Assembly (NCBI GenBank): GCA_015056925.1
Contig: SVFJ01000002.1
Location: 1-64,000 of the forward strand
Source of the DNA: Lachnospiraceae bacterium
GTDB lineage: Bacteria; Bacillota; Clostridia; Lachnospirales; Lachnospiraceae
DNA length: 64,000 nt
Direction of reading: 5' to 3'
Made by a program: the position numbers and the translations under genes. The stretch's first letter is position 1; each line of letters starts with the position of its first letter. Below the pieces are notes generated by a model that made no database searches, was not told the DNA's origin, and was given only the letters and a program-made list of their open reading frames with translations. Positions 1-9,602 of this stretch are shown one piece after another.

Positions 1-195
1 GATTCTATGGCCATTCGGCCTGTATAATGTCTGACGACATTATACCATAATCACTTCCTGATTACGGCAGGTTCTATGGCCATTCGGCCTGTATAATGTC
101 TGACGACATTATACCATAATCACTTCAATCACTTCGTGATTACGGCAGATTCTATGGCCATTCGGCCTGTATAATGTCTGACGACATTATACCAT
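1..195. repeat. Tandem palindromic repeat, 3 visible copies
   Basis: Three near-identical copies, spaced 69 and 78 bp apart, run from the left edge into the end of the adjacent chemoreceptor gene. Each carries a perfect 9-bp inverted repeat TATAATGTC/GACATTATA around a 4-nt TGAC loop (23-44, 92-113, 170-191) and a short GGCC-ATTC-GGCC hairpin. Copies 1 and 2 differ in an AATCAC-TTC-GTGATT hairpin that is partly deleted in copy 1. The TAA stop of the minus-strand gene (187-189) lies inside the third hairpin. No U-tract follows, so these are not ordinary terminators. The array may continue beyond the window. Confidence 0.85.
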
Positions 196-1890
196 AAACT
201 GTTCCATCATTCTTACCATGGTCTCTACCTGAGCCATCTGCTCTTCACTAACTGCGGCAGTCTCTTCCGAAGAAGCTGAGTTATTATTTACTACCTCTGA
301 GATAGATACCATAGTCGAATTGATTTCCTGAATACGTGCAACCTCATCCTCTAAGAGACCTGAAATCGCATTCATCTTATCCGTTGCTTCCTTAGCATCC
401 GCAAGAACCCTCTTCATATCCTCTGCGGTCTGTCCTGCAATATCAATGCCCTTATCTACCGCATTAACTGTAGCCTCTATTAATGTAGTAGTTTCCTTAG
501 CAGCATTCGACGATTCCTCTGCCAGCTTTCTAATCTGGTCAGCAACAACCGCAAAGCCCTTACCTGCTTCTCCTGCTCTTGCCGCTTCAATGGAAGCATT
601 GAGTGAAAGGAGATTTGTCTGCTCTGCAATATCTTCAATTGCACTGATAATGGTACTAATCTGCTCAGAGCACTTACTAATTTCACCAATAGCTGCTACC
701 AGTTCATCCATCTTAGCATTACCTTCCATCAAGGTCTCTCCGGCTTTAGTAGAAAGTGCCACACTATCCATTGCCTCTTTTGCAGTGCTTTCTGTAACAT
801 CTGACATTTCCTGTACATTCTCTACTACAGAAGTAACCTGTGTCGCCTGTGCTGTGCATCCCTCTGCCAAATCCTGTGCTGCACATGCCAGCTGACTCGA
901 ACCGGCTTCAATCTGCTCTGTTACCGTCTTAATGGTTCCGATGGTTTCTCTCATCTTCTCGCCAATCTTAAGGAAGGATTCCTTAATCTCTGAGTACTCA
1001 CCTACATATGCTTCATGCAAAGTAAAACGATAATTACCATTACCCATCTGTTCAAGAGTATTGGAAACCTCCTGTATAATGGAAAGCGTATTATTCTTCA
1101 TAGTATCAATTGCGCTTACCATGGTACCGACTTCTGATTCATCTGCCTTTAAACTTAATTCCTGATTAAAATCACCTCTTGATATGTATACCATCTGCTC
1201 AGATACTTTTTTAATAGGTACCAACAGCTCTGTTTTTGCAAATTTAATAATAACCATAATCTGCCATAACAGTACCACCACAATAGCTGCAAATACAAGC
1301 ATTGCAATACCCATAATTGCCATCATAACAGACTGCTCACCTGCCAGTCTTGCCTGAATCTGTTCAATGGTTGAATCTGTCATATTACTAATCTTCTCAA
1401 CAGTTTCTTCATATTCAGTTCCAAACACATACCCTTGCGCTCCTGCAAAGTCACCTGCCTGTACACATGCCATAGCACTTTCCTCTAACGGAACCAATCC
1501 CTCTGACATACCTGCAATCTCATCAAGCAACGCCCATTCCTCTTTGGTAACATCCTTTTCACGAAGAATAGCCAACGCATTATCTCTATTCTTATCAACA
1601 TTAAGCTCCTGCATATATAAATCATAATAATGTGTATTACCATCCACTGCATAGGACTGTACTGCAGCTGTCAATGCTTTGGACCCCAGTCGATATTGAT
1701 TCAATGCCATCGTTACATCAAGCTGCTCCTGTGCTGCCGACGTAGTCATAGCACTGGTAATAAATGTCGTCAACAACATAATGATACCCACTATCACAAT
1801 TGCAAAAATCTTCTTTACAATCTGTGTAAGCTGTGCCTCCTGCCCTATCACTTTCTTCGCGCTGTGTGCTTTCTCTTTCATAATCTCCAT
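187..1890 (-). CDS. Methyl-accepting chemotaxis protein
   Basis: Transmembrane chemoreceptor of 567 residues that would signal through CheA/CheW. There is a first membrane helix at about 27-48, an extracellular mostly helical sensor at about 50-185 (four-helix-bundle type, ligand unknown), a second membrane helix at about 187-213, a HAMP region, and a cytoplasmic signalling domain. The conserved tip reads [20 protein letters not shown]. No C-terminal NWETF-type tether is present. The start at 1890 has an AAAGAAAGG ribosome site; a second ATG three codons later (1881) is preceded by GGAG and is also possible. The last codons and the stop lie in the palindromic repeat array, so the C-terminal FMV is encoded by repeat sequence. 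It is divergent from a second receptor gene. Confidence 0.95.
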   Translation of the reverse strand: MEIMKEKAHSAKKVIGQEAQLTQIVKKIFAIVIVGIIMLLTTFITSAMTTSAAQEQLDVTMALNQYRLGSKALTAAVQSYAVDGNTHYYDLYMQELNVDKNRDNALAILREKDVTKEEWALLDEIAGMSEGLVPLEESAMACVQAGDFAGAQGYVFGTEYEETVEKISNMTDSTIEQIQARLAGEQSVMMAIMGIAMLVFAAIVVVLLWQIMVIIKFAKTELLVPIKKVSEQMVYISRGDFNQELSLKADESEVGTMVSAIDTMKNNTLSIIQEVSNTLEQMGNGNYRFTLHEAYVGEYSEIKESFLKIGEKMRETIGTIKTVTEQIEAGSSQLACAAQDLAEGCTAQATQVTSVVENVQEMSDVTESTAKEAMDSVALSTKAGETLMEGNAKMDELVAAIGEISKCSEQISTIISAIEDIAEQTNLLSLNASIEAARAGEAGKGFAVVADQIRKLAEESSNAAKETTTLIEATVNAVDKGIDIAGQTAEDMKRVLADAKEATDKMNAISGLLEDEVARIQEINSTMVSISEVVNNNSASSEETAAVSEEQMAQVETMVRMMEQFMV

Positions 1891-1905
1891 CTACCTTTCT
1901 TTTTG

Positions 1906-1920
1906 ACACTACTTTAGTGT
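1906..1920. promoter_or_regulatory. Small inverted repeat upstream of receptor gene
   Basis: ACACTA-CTT-TAGTGT is a perfect 6-bp inverted repeat with a 3-nt loop, just upstream of the ribosome site of the minus-strand receptor. It could be a small leader hairpin or an operator; nothing else supports a function. Confidence 0.25.
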
Positions 1921-1995
1921 GCATTTTATCTATTTTAATCTTTTTTTGTAGATTCTTACTCAATAATATTATCACTTTTTACCGAAAACATCAAT

Positions 1996-2010
1996 ATTTT
2001 TCTGTTAATT
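1996..2010. promoter_or_regulatory. Weak CodY-like box between divergent receptors
   Basis: On the minus strand AATTAACAGAAAAAT matches the CodY consensus AATTTTCWGAAAATT at 12 of 15 positions. The intergenic region is AT-rich, so chance matches of this quality are likely; the site matters mainly because better CodY boxes occur at the flagellar promoters of this window. Confidence 0.25.
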
Positions 2011-2062
2011 ATGTTTGTTTTGTTTAATTAAGTTATTCTTTTCTATTTTTATTAGTTTTTAA

Positions 2063-2091
2063 TTGAATACTTTGTTTCTTTGTATTAAAAT
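2063..2091 (+). promoter_or_regulatory. Predicted sigma-A promoter for plus-strand receptor
   Basis: TTGAAT (2063-2068), a 17-bp spacer, and TAAAAT (2086-2091), about 100 nt before the receptor ATG at 2193. No sigma-28-type motif was recognised in this intergenic region. Confidence 0.5.
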
Positions 2092-2192
2092 GTTATTAGA
2101 TTATTTCATATTAATAAGAACATTTATAATTTGAGTGCCAGGCAGGCTGTCGCTGTATCGCATTCTAATTATGTTGTAACGGAGGAATTGCC

Positions 2193-3929
2193 ATGAAAAA
2201 ACTATCTTTTAAGAAAAGTCCCGGTTCTAATGCAGCCCACAAGGGACAAGCACTAAAGAATCTGACAATCAAACAAAAGCTCCTTAAAAGCTTTGGCAGA
2301 ACTTTGGCTATGTTTGGCGTCACCGCCTTCTTCTTCCTTGGCGGACTCGTTTATGTAGGCTTACAGCTAGTAAATTTTCACAACTACAGCTATTCTTTAT
2401 CCAGTCGCACACTGGATGCACAACGCTGTGTCCAGGAAGGTATCAAGTGTGTAAGTATTGCTATGGTTACAAATAAGATTAACACCATCAGTCAGTATCA
2501 AACACGTTCCAACGAGTTAATGACAGAGCTTGCTGACAATCTGGTAGTTATCCGCGATATGTACAAAGGCGATACAGCATTAATTGATGAAACCATTAGT
2601 ATGCTGGAGGCTGCAGAAGTGCTTCGTCTGGAAATAGAGCATACTGCCATGACCGGTTCAAAGAGTGGTGCTACCACTCAATTCCTTGAAGTTTACACTC
2701 CTGCCATGATAGCCATTGAAGAAAACCTAAGTCTTCTGGTTCAGAATGCAGATGACAGTGCTGAAAAAACCTACAATGCAGCCCTCATGGCTGAAATTGC
2801 TATTTTTGTCATCGCCATCACTATTATTGCAGTAACCATCAGTCTTACACTGAAGACTGCATCTTCACTTACTAAGGCATTAACACTTCCTATTGAAGAG
2901 ATTGAGAATGCTGCCAAGGATATGGCTGCCGGAAGTCTGAATGTTGACTTAACCTATGAAAGCGAAGACGAGCTTGGTATTCTTAGTAACGCCATGAAAC
3001 AGCTCTGTGAAAATACAAAAGCCATCATCGAGGATATTGGCTATACCTTACAGGAATTGGGAACAGGCAACTTCCATGTCAAATCCAAATGTGTAGATAA
3101 ATACGTTGGTGATTACGCACAGATTCTTGACTATATGAGAGTTATTCGGGATAACTTAAATGATACTCTGACCCGCATCAATCAGATGGCTGACCAGGTA
3201 TCCGCAGGTTCTGACCAGCTTGCTACCAGTGCTCAGGCATTGGCAGAGGGTGCTACCGACCAGGCAAGTGCAGTCGAAGAATTAACTGCTACCGTAGAGG
3301 ACGTAACTAATATTTCTGTTCAAAATGCTGAAGGCGCTGTTATGGCATATCAGAATATCGCTCGTGCTGTTGAAGAAGCCAATAAGAGTCAAGAAGACCT
3401 AAACAGCTTAACCGAAGCAATGAATTTGATTAACCAAACCTCAATAGAAATTGAAAAGATTATCGGTTCTATTGAAAAGATTGCCTCTCAGACCAACCTC
3501 CTGGCATTAAATGCTTCTATCGAAGCTGCAAGAGCCGGTGAGGCAGGTAGAGGATTTGCCGTTGTTGCTGACCAAATCGGCCAGTTAGCTGCTGACAGTG
3601 CCCGCTCTGCTGTAAGCACAAGAGCATTAATTGTAAAGAGTATGGAGGAAATCGGACACGGTACACAGATTACCGAAAAGACGGTAACTGCAATTCATGA
3701 AATTATTGCAAGCATGAATGAATTTGCTGAATCCACGAAGGCTGCAAGCGAAGCTTCTCAGAATCAGGCAAATATGTTCAAGCAGATAGAAATGGGTATT
3801 GAACAGATTTCCAGAGTTGTAGAGAACAATTCCGCTGCCGCACAGGAAACCTCCGCAACCAGCCAAGAGTTATCTGCACAGGCAGAAGGCTTAAAGGACG
3901 AAACAGATAGATTCCAGTTATTATCTTAA
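2193..3929 (+). CDS. Methyl-accepting chemotaxis protein
   Basis: Second chemoreceptor, 578 residues, divergent from the first. Membrane helices lie at about 35-58 and 197-221. They bracket a helical periplasmic-type sensor that does not resemble the sensor of its neighbour beyond general character. A HAMP segment follows, then the methylation and signalling domain with the tip [20 protein letters not shown]. The ribosome site GGAGG sits 6 nt before the ATG. The N-terminal 30 residues are basic and cytoplasmic. A strong bidirectional terminator follows the stop. Ligand unknown. Confidence 0.95.
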   Translation: MKKLSFKKSPGSNAAHKGQALKNLTIKQKLLKSFGRTLAMFGVTAFFFLGGLVYVGLQLVNFHNYSYSLSSRTLDAQRCVQEGIKCVSIAMVTNKINTISQYQTRSNELMTELADNLVVIRDMYKGDTALIDETISMLEAAEVLRLEIEHTAMTGSKSGATTQFLEVYTPAMIAIEENLSLLVQNADDSAEKTYNAALMAEIAIFVIAITIIAVTISLTLKTASSLTKALTLPIEEIENAAKDMAAGSLNVDLTYESEDELGILSNAMKQLCENTKAIIEDIGYTLQELGTGNFHVKSKCVDKYVGDYAQILDYMRVIRDNLNDTLTRINQMADQVSAGSDQLATSAQALAEGATDQASAVEELTATVEDVTNISVQNAEGAVMAYQNIARAVEEANKSQEDLNSLTEAMNLINQTSIEIEKIIGSIEKIASQTNLLALNASIEAARAGEAGRGFAVVADQIGQLAADSARSAVSTRALIVKSMEEIGHGTQITEKTVTAIHEIIASMNEFAESTKAASEASQNQANMFKQIEMGIEQISRVVENNSAAAQETSATSQELSAQAEGLKDETDRFQLLS

Positions 3930-3950
3930 AAACTATAATTATATGTATCA

Positions 3951-3977
3951 AAAAAGCAGCTCACTGAGCTGCTTTTT
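3951..3977. terminator. Bidirectional intrinsic terminator
   Basis: A near-perfect hairpin whose 13-nt arm AAAAAGCAGCTCA pairs with TGAGCTGCTTTTT. The A/T ends give a U-tract in both directions. It separates the convergent receptor gene and ABC transporter operon. Confidence 0.9.
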
Positions 3978-4000
3978 CATGCATCGTTTACGATGCTATT

Positions 4001-4795
4001 TTAACCTAATATCGCCTTATCACTGACAAACGCCTCTCCACTTACCTCTTCAAACTTATGAAGTAAGTCTTCCACTGTCAGCTTCTTCTTCTCTTCTCCT
4101 CTGATGTCTAAGATAACCTTACCATCCATAAGCATGATTAATCGGTTACCATGAATAATCGCATCCTTCATATTATGAGTAATCATCAAAGTCGTAAGCT
4201 TATTCTGATTTACAATATATTCTGTCGTTTCAAGAACCTTCGCTGCCGTCTTAGGGTCAAGAGCTGCTGTATGCTCATCCAATAGGAGAAGCTTTGGCTT
4301 CTGCAAAGTAGCCATAAGCAGTGTCAATGCCTGACGCTGTCCACCTGATAATAAACCAACCTTAGAGGTAAGTCTGTTCTCAAGTCCCAAACCAAGAATC
4401 TTCAAAAGCTCCTTATACTCCTCACGTTCCTTCTGTGTAATACCTGAGCCAAGGAAACGTCTGCGTCCGCGACGCTTTGCCAATGCAAGATTCTCCTCGA
4501 TGCCCATAGTAGCTGCTGTACCTGTCATAGGGTCCTGAAACACACGTCCCAAGAGTCTCGCACGCTTATGCTCCGGAAGACCGGTAACATCCTCACCATC
4601 AATCAGAATCTGTCCTGCATCTACCTGCCATACACCGGCAATCGCATTCAGCATGGTAGACTTACCTGCTCCGTTACCACCGATAACAGTAACAAAATCT
4701 CCATCCTCCAGGGTCAATGAGAAATCATCCAATGCAACCTTCTCATTTACAGTTCCCGCATTAAATACCTTTGTAATATTTCTAATCTCAAGCAT
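4001..4795 (-). CDS. ABC transporter ATP-binding protein (TrpXYZ-type)
   Basis: ATPase subunit of 264 residues. The Walker A sequence GGNGAGKST is at 39-47, the signature LSGGQ at about 149-153, and Walker B LLLLDEHTAALDP starts near 169. The start chosen is the ATG at 4795 (MLEIRN...), preceded by GGGAGG with good spacing. An upstream extension in frame would run back through the permease gene. The start overlaps the permease stop by 8 bp, so translation is probably coupled. The family (COG1101-like) works with the COG4120-type permease and COG2984-type binding protein encoded upstream. In other Firmicutes such systems have been linked to tryptophan or other small amino-acid-like solutes; the substrate here is not shown by sequence. 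Confidence 0.9.
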   Translation of the reverse strand: MLEIRNITKVFNAGTVNEKVALDDFSLTLEDGDFVTVIGGNGAGKSTMLNAIAGVWQVDAGQILIDGEDVTGLPEHKRARLLGRVFQDPMTGTAATMGIEENLALAKRRGRRRFLGSGITQKEREEYKELLKILGLGLENRLTSKVGLLSGGQRQALTLLMATLQKPKLLLLDEHTAALDPKTAAKVLETTEYIVNQNKLTTLMITHNMKDAIIHGNRLIMLMDGKVILDIRGEEKKKLTVEDLLHKFEEVSGEAFVSDKAILG

Positions 4796-5723
4796 TTGCA
4801 GAACCTCCCTTCTTTGACTTAGGCATAAGCTTCTTGCCATACTTGCCCTTCCAATATGGAGTCGCAAGGAAGATTGCTACAACAAGTGCTGATAAGAGCT
4901 TTAACAAGTCTGTATCCACACCAAGCCAGATAACTACCTGAAGTACCATATAGTAAATAATAGAACCACATGCTACACCAATCAGCTTAAATCCAAAGTT
5001 ATGGAAGATACGGCTGAATACTGCCTCACCAACAATAACTGCTGCAAGACCAATAACAATCGCACCACGTCCCATATTAATATCAGCAAATCCCTGATAC
5101 TGTGCCAGTAATGCACCTGAGAAACCAACCAAACCGTTAGAAATCATCAGTGCAAGCACCTTAGCAAAATCAGTGTTAATACCCTGAGCTCTTGCCATGT
5201 TACCGTTACAGCCTGTTGCACGAAGCGCACAGCCAATCTCTGTACCAAAGAACCAATATAAGAGTAATACCAGCAATACAATAATAACTGCCACGATAAA
5301 AATAGTATTCTCCAAAGGATTCGTATTCTTAATGTAACGTAAAGAAATCAATAAATCATACTTATCTACATTAATCGCCTGATTCGCCTTACCCATAATC
5401 TTAAGATTAATAGAATAAAGAGCAAGCTGTGTCAAAATACCTGAAAGAATCGGTGGAATTCCCATAAAAGTATGGAAAAGTCCTGTTACCAAGCCTGTCA
5501 CCATACCGGCAAGTGTAGCTACCAGCATGGAAACAAATACATTGTGTCCTGAAAGCATCATCATGATGCAGACAGCACCACCTGTACATAAAGAACCGTC
5601 TACTGTCAAATCCGCAATATCCAAAATACGATAAGTAATGTAGATACCGATTGCCATGATACCCCAGATTAAGCCCTGAGCCATCGCACCCGGCATTGCA
5701 TTAAACAAACTGAATATATTCAT
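4788..5723 (-). CDS. ABC transporter permease (TrpY-type)
   Basis: Polytopic membrane protein of 311 residues with about eight or nine hydrophobic helices, resembling the branched-chain-amino-acid/ribose permease fold (COG4120). GGAGG lies 5 nt upstream of the ATG. It sits 12 bp after the binding-protein gene and overlaps the ATPase gene, giving the order binding protein, permease, ATPase. It forms the membrane channel of the importer. Confidence 0.9.
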   Translation of the reverse strand: MNIFSLFNAMPGAMAQGLIWGIMAIGIYITYRILDIADLTVDGSLCTGGAVCIMMMLSGHNVFVSMLVATLAGMVTGLVTGLFHTFMGIPPILSGILTQLALYSINLKIMGKANQAINVDKYDLLISLRYIKNTNPLENTIFIVAVIIVLLVLLLYWFFGTEIGCALRATGCNGNMARAQGINTDFAKVLALMISNGLVGFSGALLAQYQGFADINMGRGAIVIGLAAVIVGEAVFSRIFHNFGFKLIGVACGSIIYYMVLQVVIWLGVDTDLLKLLSALVVAIFLATPYWKGKYGKKLMPKSKKGGSANA

Positions 5724-5735
5724 TACATCCTCCGC

Positions 5736-6692
5736 TTACTGAGCGATTGCTGTATATCCATCAGGAACCTTAACACCTAATGCTTCGCAATTCGCTGCGT
5801 TATACTTCTTGGTAAAGTTAGGTGCATACTCGATAGGCATTGTAGAGATATCTCCACCCTCTGCAAGAATCTTAGCTGCCATCTTACCTGTTGCTACACC
5901 TAAGTCATAATAGCTGATAGAAAGTGTTGCTACACCACAACCTGAACAAATACCTTCCTCACCTGCTACCACAGGAACACCTGCCGGAAGACAGATATTG
6001 TTAATAATCTCTGTGTTAGAAGCTACTGTATTATCTGTAGGAACATAGATAACATCTACTGCACCGGTTGCTGTAGTTACTACAGATGATAAATCGTTAG
6101 AATCAGAGAATGCATAATACTCACAAGCATAGCCCTTCTCCTCAAGGAACGTCTTAATCGTATCTACCTGATACTGTGAGTTAGCCTCTGCTGAGCAGTA
6201 TAATAAACCAACTGTCTTAGCATCCGGGAAAAGCTCCTGTAACATATCTGCCTGACCATCAAGCGGTGCAAGGTCAGATGTACCTGAAATATTACCACCA
6301 ACCGTGCCTGTAAATCCTTCAATCTCAAGAGCTACGCCGTACTCTGTTACTGATGTACCAAGAATCGGAATCTCATTGGTTCCTGCTGCTGCTGCCTGCA
6401 ACGCAGGTGTTGCATTTGCAAGAATCAAATCTACATCGTTAGAAACGAAGCTGTTAATAATTGTAGAACATGTATTAGAATCACCCTGTGCGTTCTGCTC
6501 ATCAAATGTAACCTTATCGCCTAACTCCTCTGTCAAGGCATCCTTAAATCCCTGTGTTGCTGCATCTAACGCTTCATGCTGTACTAACTGACAGATACCT
6601 ACATTATATCCGTCACCCTTTGCATTCCCACATGCTGTTAAGCTACCAACCATAGCTAATGTTAATAATGTTGCCAAAAGTCTCTTTTTCAT
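5736..6692 (-). CDS. ABC transporter substrate-binding lipoprotein (TrpX-type)
   Basis: Secreted, lipid-anchored solute receptor of 318 residues. The start is the ATG at 6692 (MKKRLLATLL...) with GGAGG 8 nt upstream. An in-frame ATG at 6707 overlaps that same GGAGG and is not used. A typical signal peptide ends in the lipobox LTAC, and the mature protein shows the two-lobed periplasmic-binding-protein fold of the COG2984 (DUF534) family. It is first in a three-gene operon. The leader is short and shows no T-box, unlike many tryptophan-regulated members of this family, so the ligand remains open. Confidence 0.9.
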   Translation of the reverse strand: MKKRLLATLLTLAMVGSLTACGNAKGDGYNVGICQLVQHEALDAATQGFKDALTEELGDKVTFDEQNAQGDSNTCSTIINSFVSNDVDLILANATPALQAAAAGTNEIPILGTSVTEYGVALEIEGFTGTVGGNISGTSDLAPLDGQADMLQELFPDAKTVGLLYCSAEANSQYQVDTIKTFLEEKGYACEYYAFSDSNDLSSVVTTATGAVDVIYVPTDNTVASNTEIINNICLPAGVPVVAGEEGICSGCGVATLSISYYDLGVATGKMAAKILAEGGDISTMPIEYAPNFTKKYNAANCEALGVKVPDGYTAIAQ

Positions 6693-6740
6693 ATAGTTTT
6701 CCTCCATAACGTAAATACTTTATGTATTCTGCTCTTTAAG

Positions 6741-6769
6741 ATTATATAACTTTAACGTACTAAAGTCAA
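6741..6769 (-). promoter_or_regulatory. Promoter with overlapping operator-like palindrome
   Basis: On the minus strand TTGACT (6764-6769), a 17-bp spacer, and TATAAT (6741-6746): a near-consensus sigma-A promoter for the ABC operon. An inverted repeat ACTTTA-N6-TAAAGT (6749-6766) fills the spacer and overlaps the -35, the expected place for a repressor. The regulator is unknown. Confidence 0.7.
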
Positions 6770-6825
6770 TGGTATTCCCATCGGCATTATGCTACAATTC
6801 TGCACTACGAAACTATACTATTTCA

Positions 6826-6856
6826 ACGAAAAGACGGCAGTCATTCAACTGCCGTC
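6826..6856 (-). terminator. Intrinsic terminator of pectate lyase gene
   Basis: GACGGCAG (6833-6840) pairs with CTGCCGTC (6849-6856) around an 8-nt loop. On the minus strand it is followed by TTTTCGTTGAAATA. It lies 36 bp after the lyase stop. Confidence 0.8.
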
Positions 6857-6892
6857 CTGTACCTTTCACTTTTCTTATATTTAAGATGGATA

Positions 6893-8887
6893 TTAGAATC
6901 CGGTACAATTTGTTAATGTAGCACCCTTGATGTTATTAGAACCATCAACTGATGTACAATTAATCATAATTGCCTTAGCAAATGTAACTTCATAGCCTAA
7001 AGCAGAAGGGGTTCCTGTTAAAGGCCAGTTGAAATTGTACTTCTTGTTTGACTCTGCATAACAACCTGTCATAGTTACAACACCATTCTGATTATTACGG
7101 TCAAATCCTGTTTTATAATTTCCGATTGCTGTACAGTTTGTTAACTTATGCTCCAATGGGTCTAAGTGAGCTGCAACACCGTCAGTCTTATTATCAACAC
7201 CACCGAGCTTGAAGCCATTACCATCACCATAGAGACCATTGCAGTAACCATTGTAATTCGCTGTACAATTTACAAACTCTACTGCCCCATGTGCTGCATA
7301 TAAATCCCAGCCATCATCAACATTATAGCTTGCTGTACAGTTTTCAAAGTAGTTACCTACACCTGAGTGGAGCTTAACTGCATATCCGTCTGCATTCTCA
7401 GCACCATCATCACAATTGTGATGTGAATAGCAGTCATAGAACTTATTATAAGCACCGCCTTCACTTACCTGAATACCTGTATCTTCATTATAGCAGGTTT
7501 CTACATTCTTAAAGGTATTGTATGAACCTGTTACGTAAATACCGTTATCAGCTGCATTCTTGATTACAACATTCTCAATTGTACTTCCGTTTCCTGAGAT
7601 AGTGATACCCTTTCCTGAGCTTCCGGATGTTGATGAGAAGTCAATTGTTGCACTATTCTTACCTGAAATATTAACACCTGCAGGAAGAGAAACTTTACCA
7701 GATGTAACTGTTCCGTTAATTACGATTGTATCACCACTTGAAGCCTGACTGATTGCAGACGAAAGTGATGTACCGCCACTCTTTACTTCAATTGTATTAC
7801 CTGAGCTTGATGAACTGCCTGATGAGCTTGAACCTGAGCTGGATGACGAACCACATGATTCAAGAATCCATAACTGGCAGTTTCCTCCCCAGTATGACCA
7901 CTGATTTACATTACCGCCATCACTTGTGCTCCAATTATATACATCAAGACACTTTGTATCAGCACTTGCTTTTGTTAATACTCCATAATATCCATCAGAT
8001 GTCTTTACAAACTTAAACATCTGTGGTGAAAGTCCATTTGCAGACCAAACCTGAATATTGGTTCCGTCATTATTCTCGCCATTAGGAACATCCAGCATAT
8101 AGCCTGTTCCATTCTTCAGTGTAACATAACCGCTTCCAACATTTGTTACATACCACTTCTGACCGCTTACGCCTGTTCCTGTTCCCTGCTCTACGTTTGC
8201 TCCGTCATAGCCTGAGTTATTTGTTACCTGAAGGTACTTCTGGCTATGTACATTCTTTAAGTAGTACCATCCGTCACTTACAGAAGCATAGTTTGTTACT
8301 GTAGTGCTTGAAGAAGATGATGAACTGCTTGAAGAGCTTGATGAGCTACTGCTTGAGCTTGATGAATCTACCTGAATCTTCCAAATATTAATTCCGCTGC
8401 CTGCAGAATACAGATATACATATCCGGCATTGCCTGAGTATGAATATGTTCCCTGTGAAGCAGATGCTCCTGCAGTGATAGTACCAAGCTTATTACCGCT
8501 TGCATCAGCTACTACCAAACTTCTGCTGCTGCTGCCTGAGCTCTTAAGTATAACCTTAATTGTATCTTTACCTGATACCGGAACCTTAACTGCTCTGTAA
8601 GATGTACTACCTGAACCACCTAATGCAAGGCAATATGTGTAAGCTGTTCCATCCACTGTAACACTGCTTGACTTTACTGACATTGTCTTTGAACTTGTGG
8701 CAATCAATGATAATCCGTCTACAGTAACTGTAGAACTGATTGTCCCAAGACTCTTGAAACCGGAATTTTTAAAATTCCATGATGTTGATGCTGCGCTTAC
8801 CGGCATAGTAGACAAAAACATAACCGCTACCATGAAAAGTGCAGCCAAACGGAGACGTGTATGATTTTTGCGAATACAAAACTCCAT
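6893..8887 (-). CDS. Secreted pectate lyase (PL9-like) with ricin-type module
   Basis: Modular extracellular enzyme of 664 residues. It has a signal peptide at about 1-32 (cleavage near VSA-AS), a beta-sandwich-like domain (33-175), a Ser-only linker of about 20 residues, a ricin-B-type binding module (about 203-345), a second Ser/Gly linker, and a right-handed beta-helix catalytic domain (about 366-664). The helix carries PL9 hallmarks: HHNCDDGAENADGYAVKL, YNVDDGWDLY and GDGNGFKLGG. The Asp cluster would bind calcium and the Lys of GFKLGG corresponds to the PL9 catalytic base. It is predicted to cleave de-esterified pectin by beta-elimination. AGGAGG lies 7 nt before the ATG. Monocistronic with its own terminator. 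The ricin module closely resembles those of the xylanase at 58077-60200. Confidence 0.88.
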   Translation of the reverse strand: MEFCIRKNHTRLRLAALFMVAVMFLSTMPVSAASTSWNFKNSGFKSLGTISSTVTVDGLSLIATSSKTMSVKSSSVTVDGTAYTYCLALGGSGSTSYRAVKVPVSGKDTIKVILKSSGSSSRSLVVADASGNKLGTITAGASASQGTYSYSGNAGYVYLYSAGSGINIWKIQVDSSSSSSSSSSSSSSSSSSSSTTVTNYASVSDGWYYLKNVHSQKYLQVTNNSGYDGANVEQGTGTGVSGQKWYVTNVGSGYVTLKNGTGYMLDVPNGENNDGTNIQVWSANGLSPQMFKFVKTSDGYYGVLTKASADTKCLDVYNWSTSDGGNVNQWSYWGGNCQLWILESCGSSSSSGSSSSGSSSSSGNTIEVKSGGTSLSSAISQASSGDTIVINGTVTSGKVSLPAGVNISGKNSATIDFSSTSGSSGKGITISGNGSTIENVVIKNAADNGIYVTGSYNTFKNVETCYNEDTGIQVSEGGAYNKFYDCYSHHNCDDGAENADGYAVKLHSGVGNYFENCTASYNVDDGWDLYAAHGAVEFVNCTANYNGYCNGLYGDGNGFKLGGVDNKTDGVAAHLDPLEHKLTNCTAIGNYKTGFDRNNQNGVVTMTGCYAESNKKYNFNWPLTGTPSALGYEVTFAKAIMINCTSVDGSNNIKGATLTNCTGF

Positions 8888-8904
8888 TTTCTTTCCTCCT
8901 AACT

Positions 8905-8934
8905 CTTATATTATTCTAACTGGGGTTGTGTAAA
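8905..8934 (-). promoter_or_regulatory. Possible promoter of pectate lyase gene
   Basis: TTTACA (8929-8934), an 18-bp spacer and TATAAG (8905-8910) on the minus strand. If used, the transcript would have a very short leader. Moderate match only. Confidence 0.35.
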
Positions 8935-9144
8935 GGTACAATTTTACTTTAGCATATCCTAAACCACTTTAATATTGACATAACTCCCTAAGTTTTATGT
9001 ACATCATGCACAATCCTGTGTTCAATGTAAGAGTTTTCATATGTTTACTTTGTACATTTTTCATTTTTCACACATTTCAGCTTCCCTTCTAACTGCTTTT
9101 ACCCTGTTTAACCTTCTTATTTTCAGAAATGTTATTTTTACAAA

Positions 9145-9170
9145 TCCGGGTTTGTGGAGGTGTTCCCGGA
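9145..9170 (-). terminator. Terminator-like hairpin after structured element A
   Basis: TCCGGG (9145-9150) and CCCGGA (9165-9170) pair. On the minus strand they are followed by TTTGTAAAAAT, a weak U-tract. It lies directly downstream of element A in its predicted direction of transcription. Confidence 0.45.
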
Positions 9171-9171
9171 C

Positions 9172-9443
9172 GTTACTTTGTTCTTCGCCACAGAAGGAAC
9201 TATGGTTTAACACAAAAGTAGGAGCTACAAGTAGAGGTTTTCTAAGCGTTTTTATATAAGTATTCTAAGACGTACGCAACCAGCCCATATTCGACGTCCA
9301 TGCCTCAATATGGGCTTGCCGCCTTCATCCAAGCGGCGGCTTGCTATTAGCTCAAAAAACGCTAAGAAAAACTAGCTACTCTCCGCAATACTTTTGTTTA
9401 TAAATCCATAGTTCATTCTTTACATGGCGAAGGACAAAGTAAC
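9172..9443 (-). ncRNA. Large structured RNA-like element, copy A
   Basis: A 272-nt imperfect long hairpin with a branched tip. Outer stem GTTACTTTGT/ACAAAGTAAC is followed by CTTCGCCA/TGGCGAAG, GAACTATGG/CCATAGTTC, ACAAAAGTA/TACTTTTGT and a T/A-rich stem containing TAGCGTTTTT/AAAAACGCTTA. The tip holds two hairpins: GCCGCC/GGCGGC around GCTTGGATGAA, and AGCCCATATT/AATATGGGCT around a loop containing GGACG. Copy B at 9958-10217 has the same layout and loop sequences but different, still paired, stem bases. Orientation is set by the shared loops. No coding potential. The RNA class is not recognised; its size and host would fit raiA-like large ncRNAs, but this is a guess. Confidence 0.6.
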
Positions 9444-9602
9444 TGTGCATACAGCAAATCCAGTTTTTTGACTAACTAGGCGCAATCCCTAACAGTTTTT
9501 GCCTGATTTACTAAAAAAAACACAAAGAAACTCTAACACTCTACGCCAGCTTTCTACATGAAATCATGAATATCTGTCACCTGTGTATATTTTAATGGTA
9601 CT

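Noticed and set aside
1891..2192. Sigma-28 promoters for the two chemoreceptors
   Set aside because: No TAAA-N15-CCGATAT-like match was found on either strand; a sigma-A-type site explains the plus gene better.
6693..6832. T-box leader for the TrpXYZ-type transporter
   Set aside because: The leader from the predicted start is only about 40 nt, and no T-box sequence or specifier stem is present.
9041..9259. 72-codon plus-strand open frame after the pectate lyase gene
   Set aside because: It runs into the arm of structured element A, has no ribosome site, and its composition looks random.
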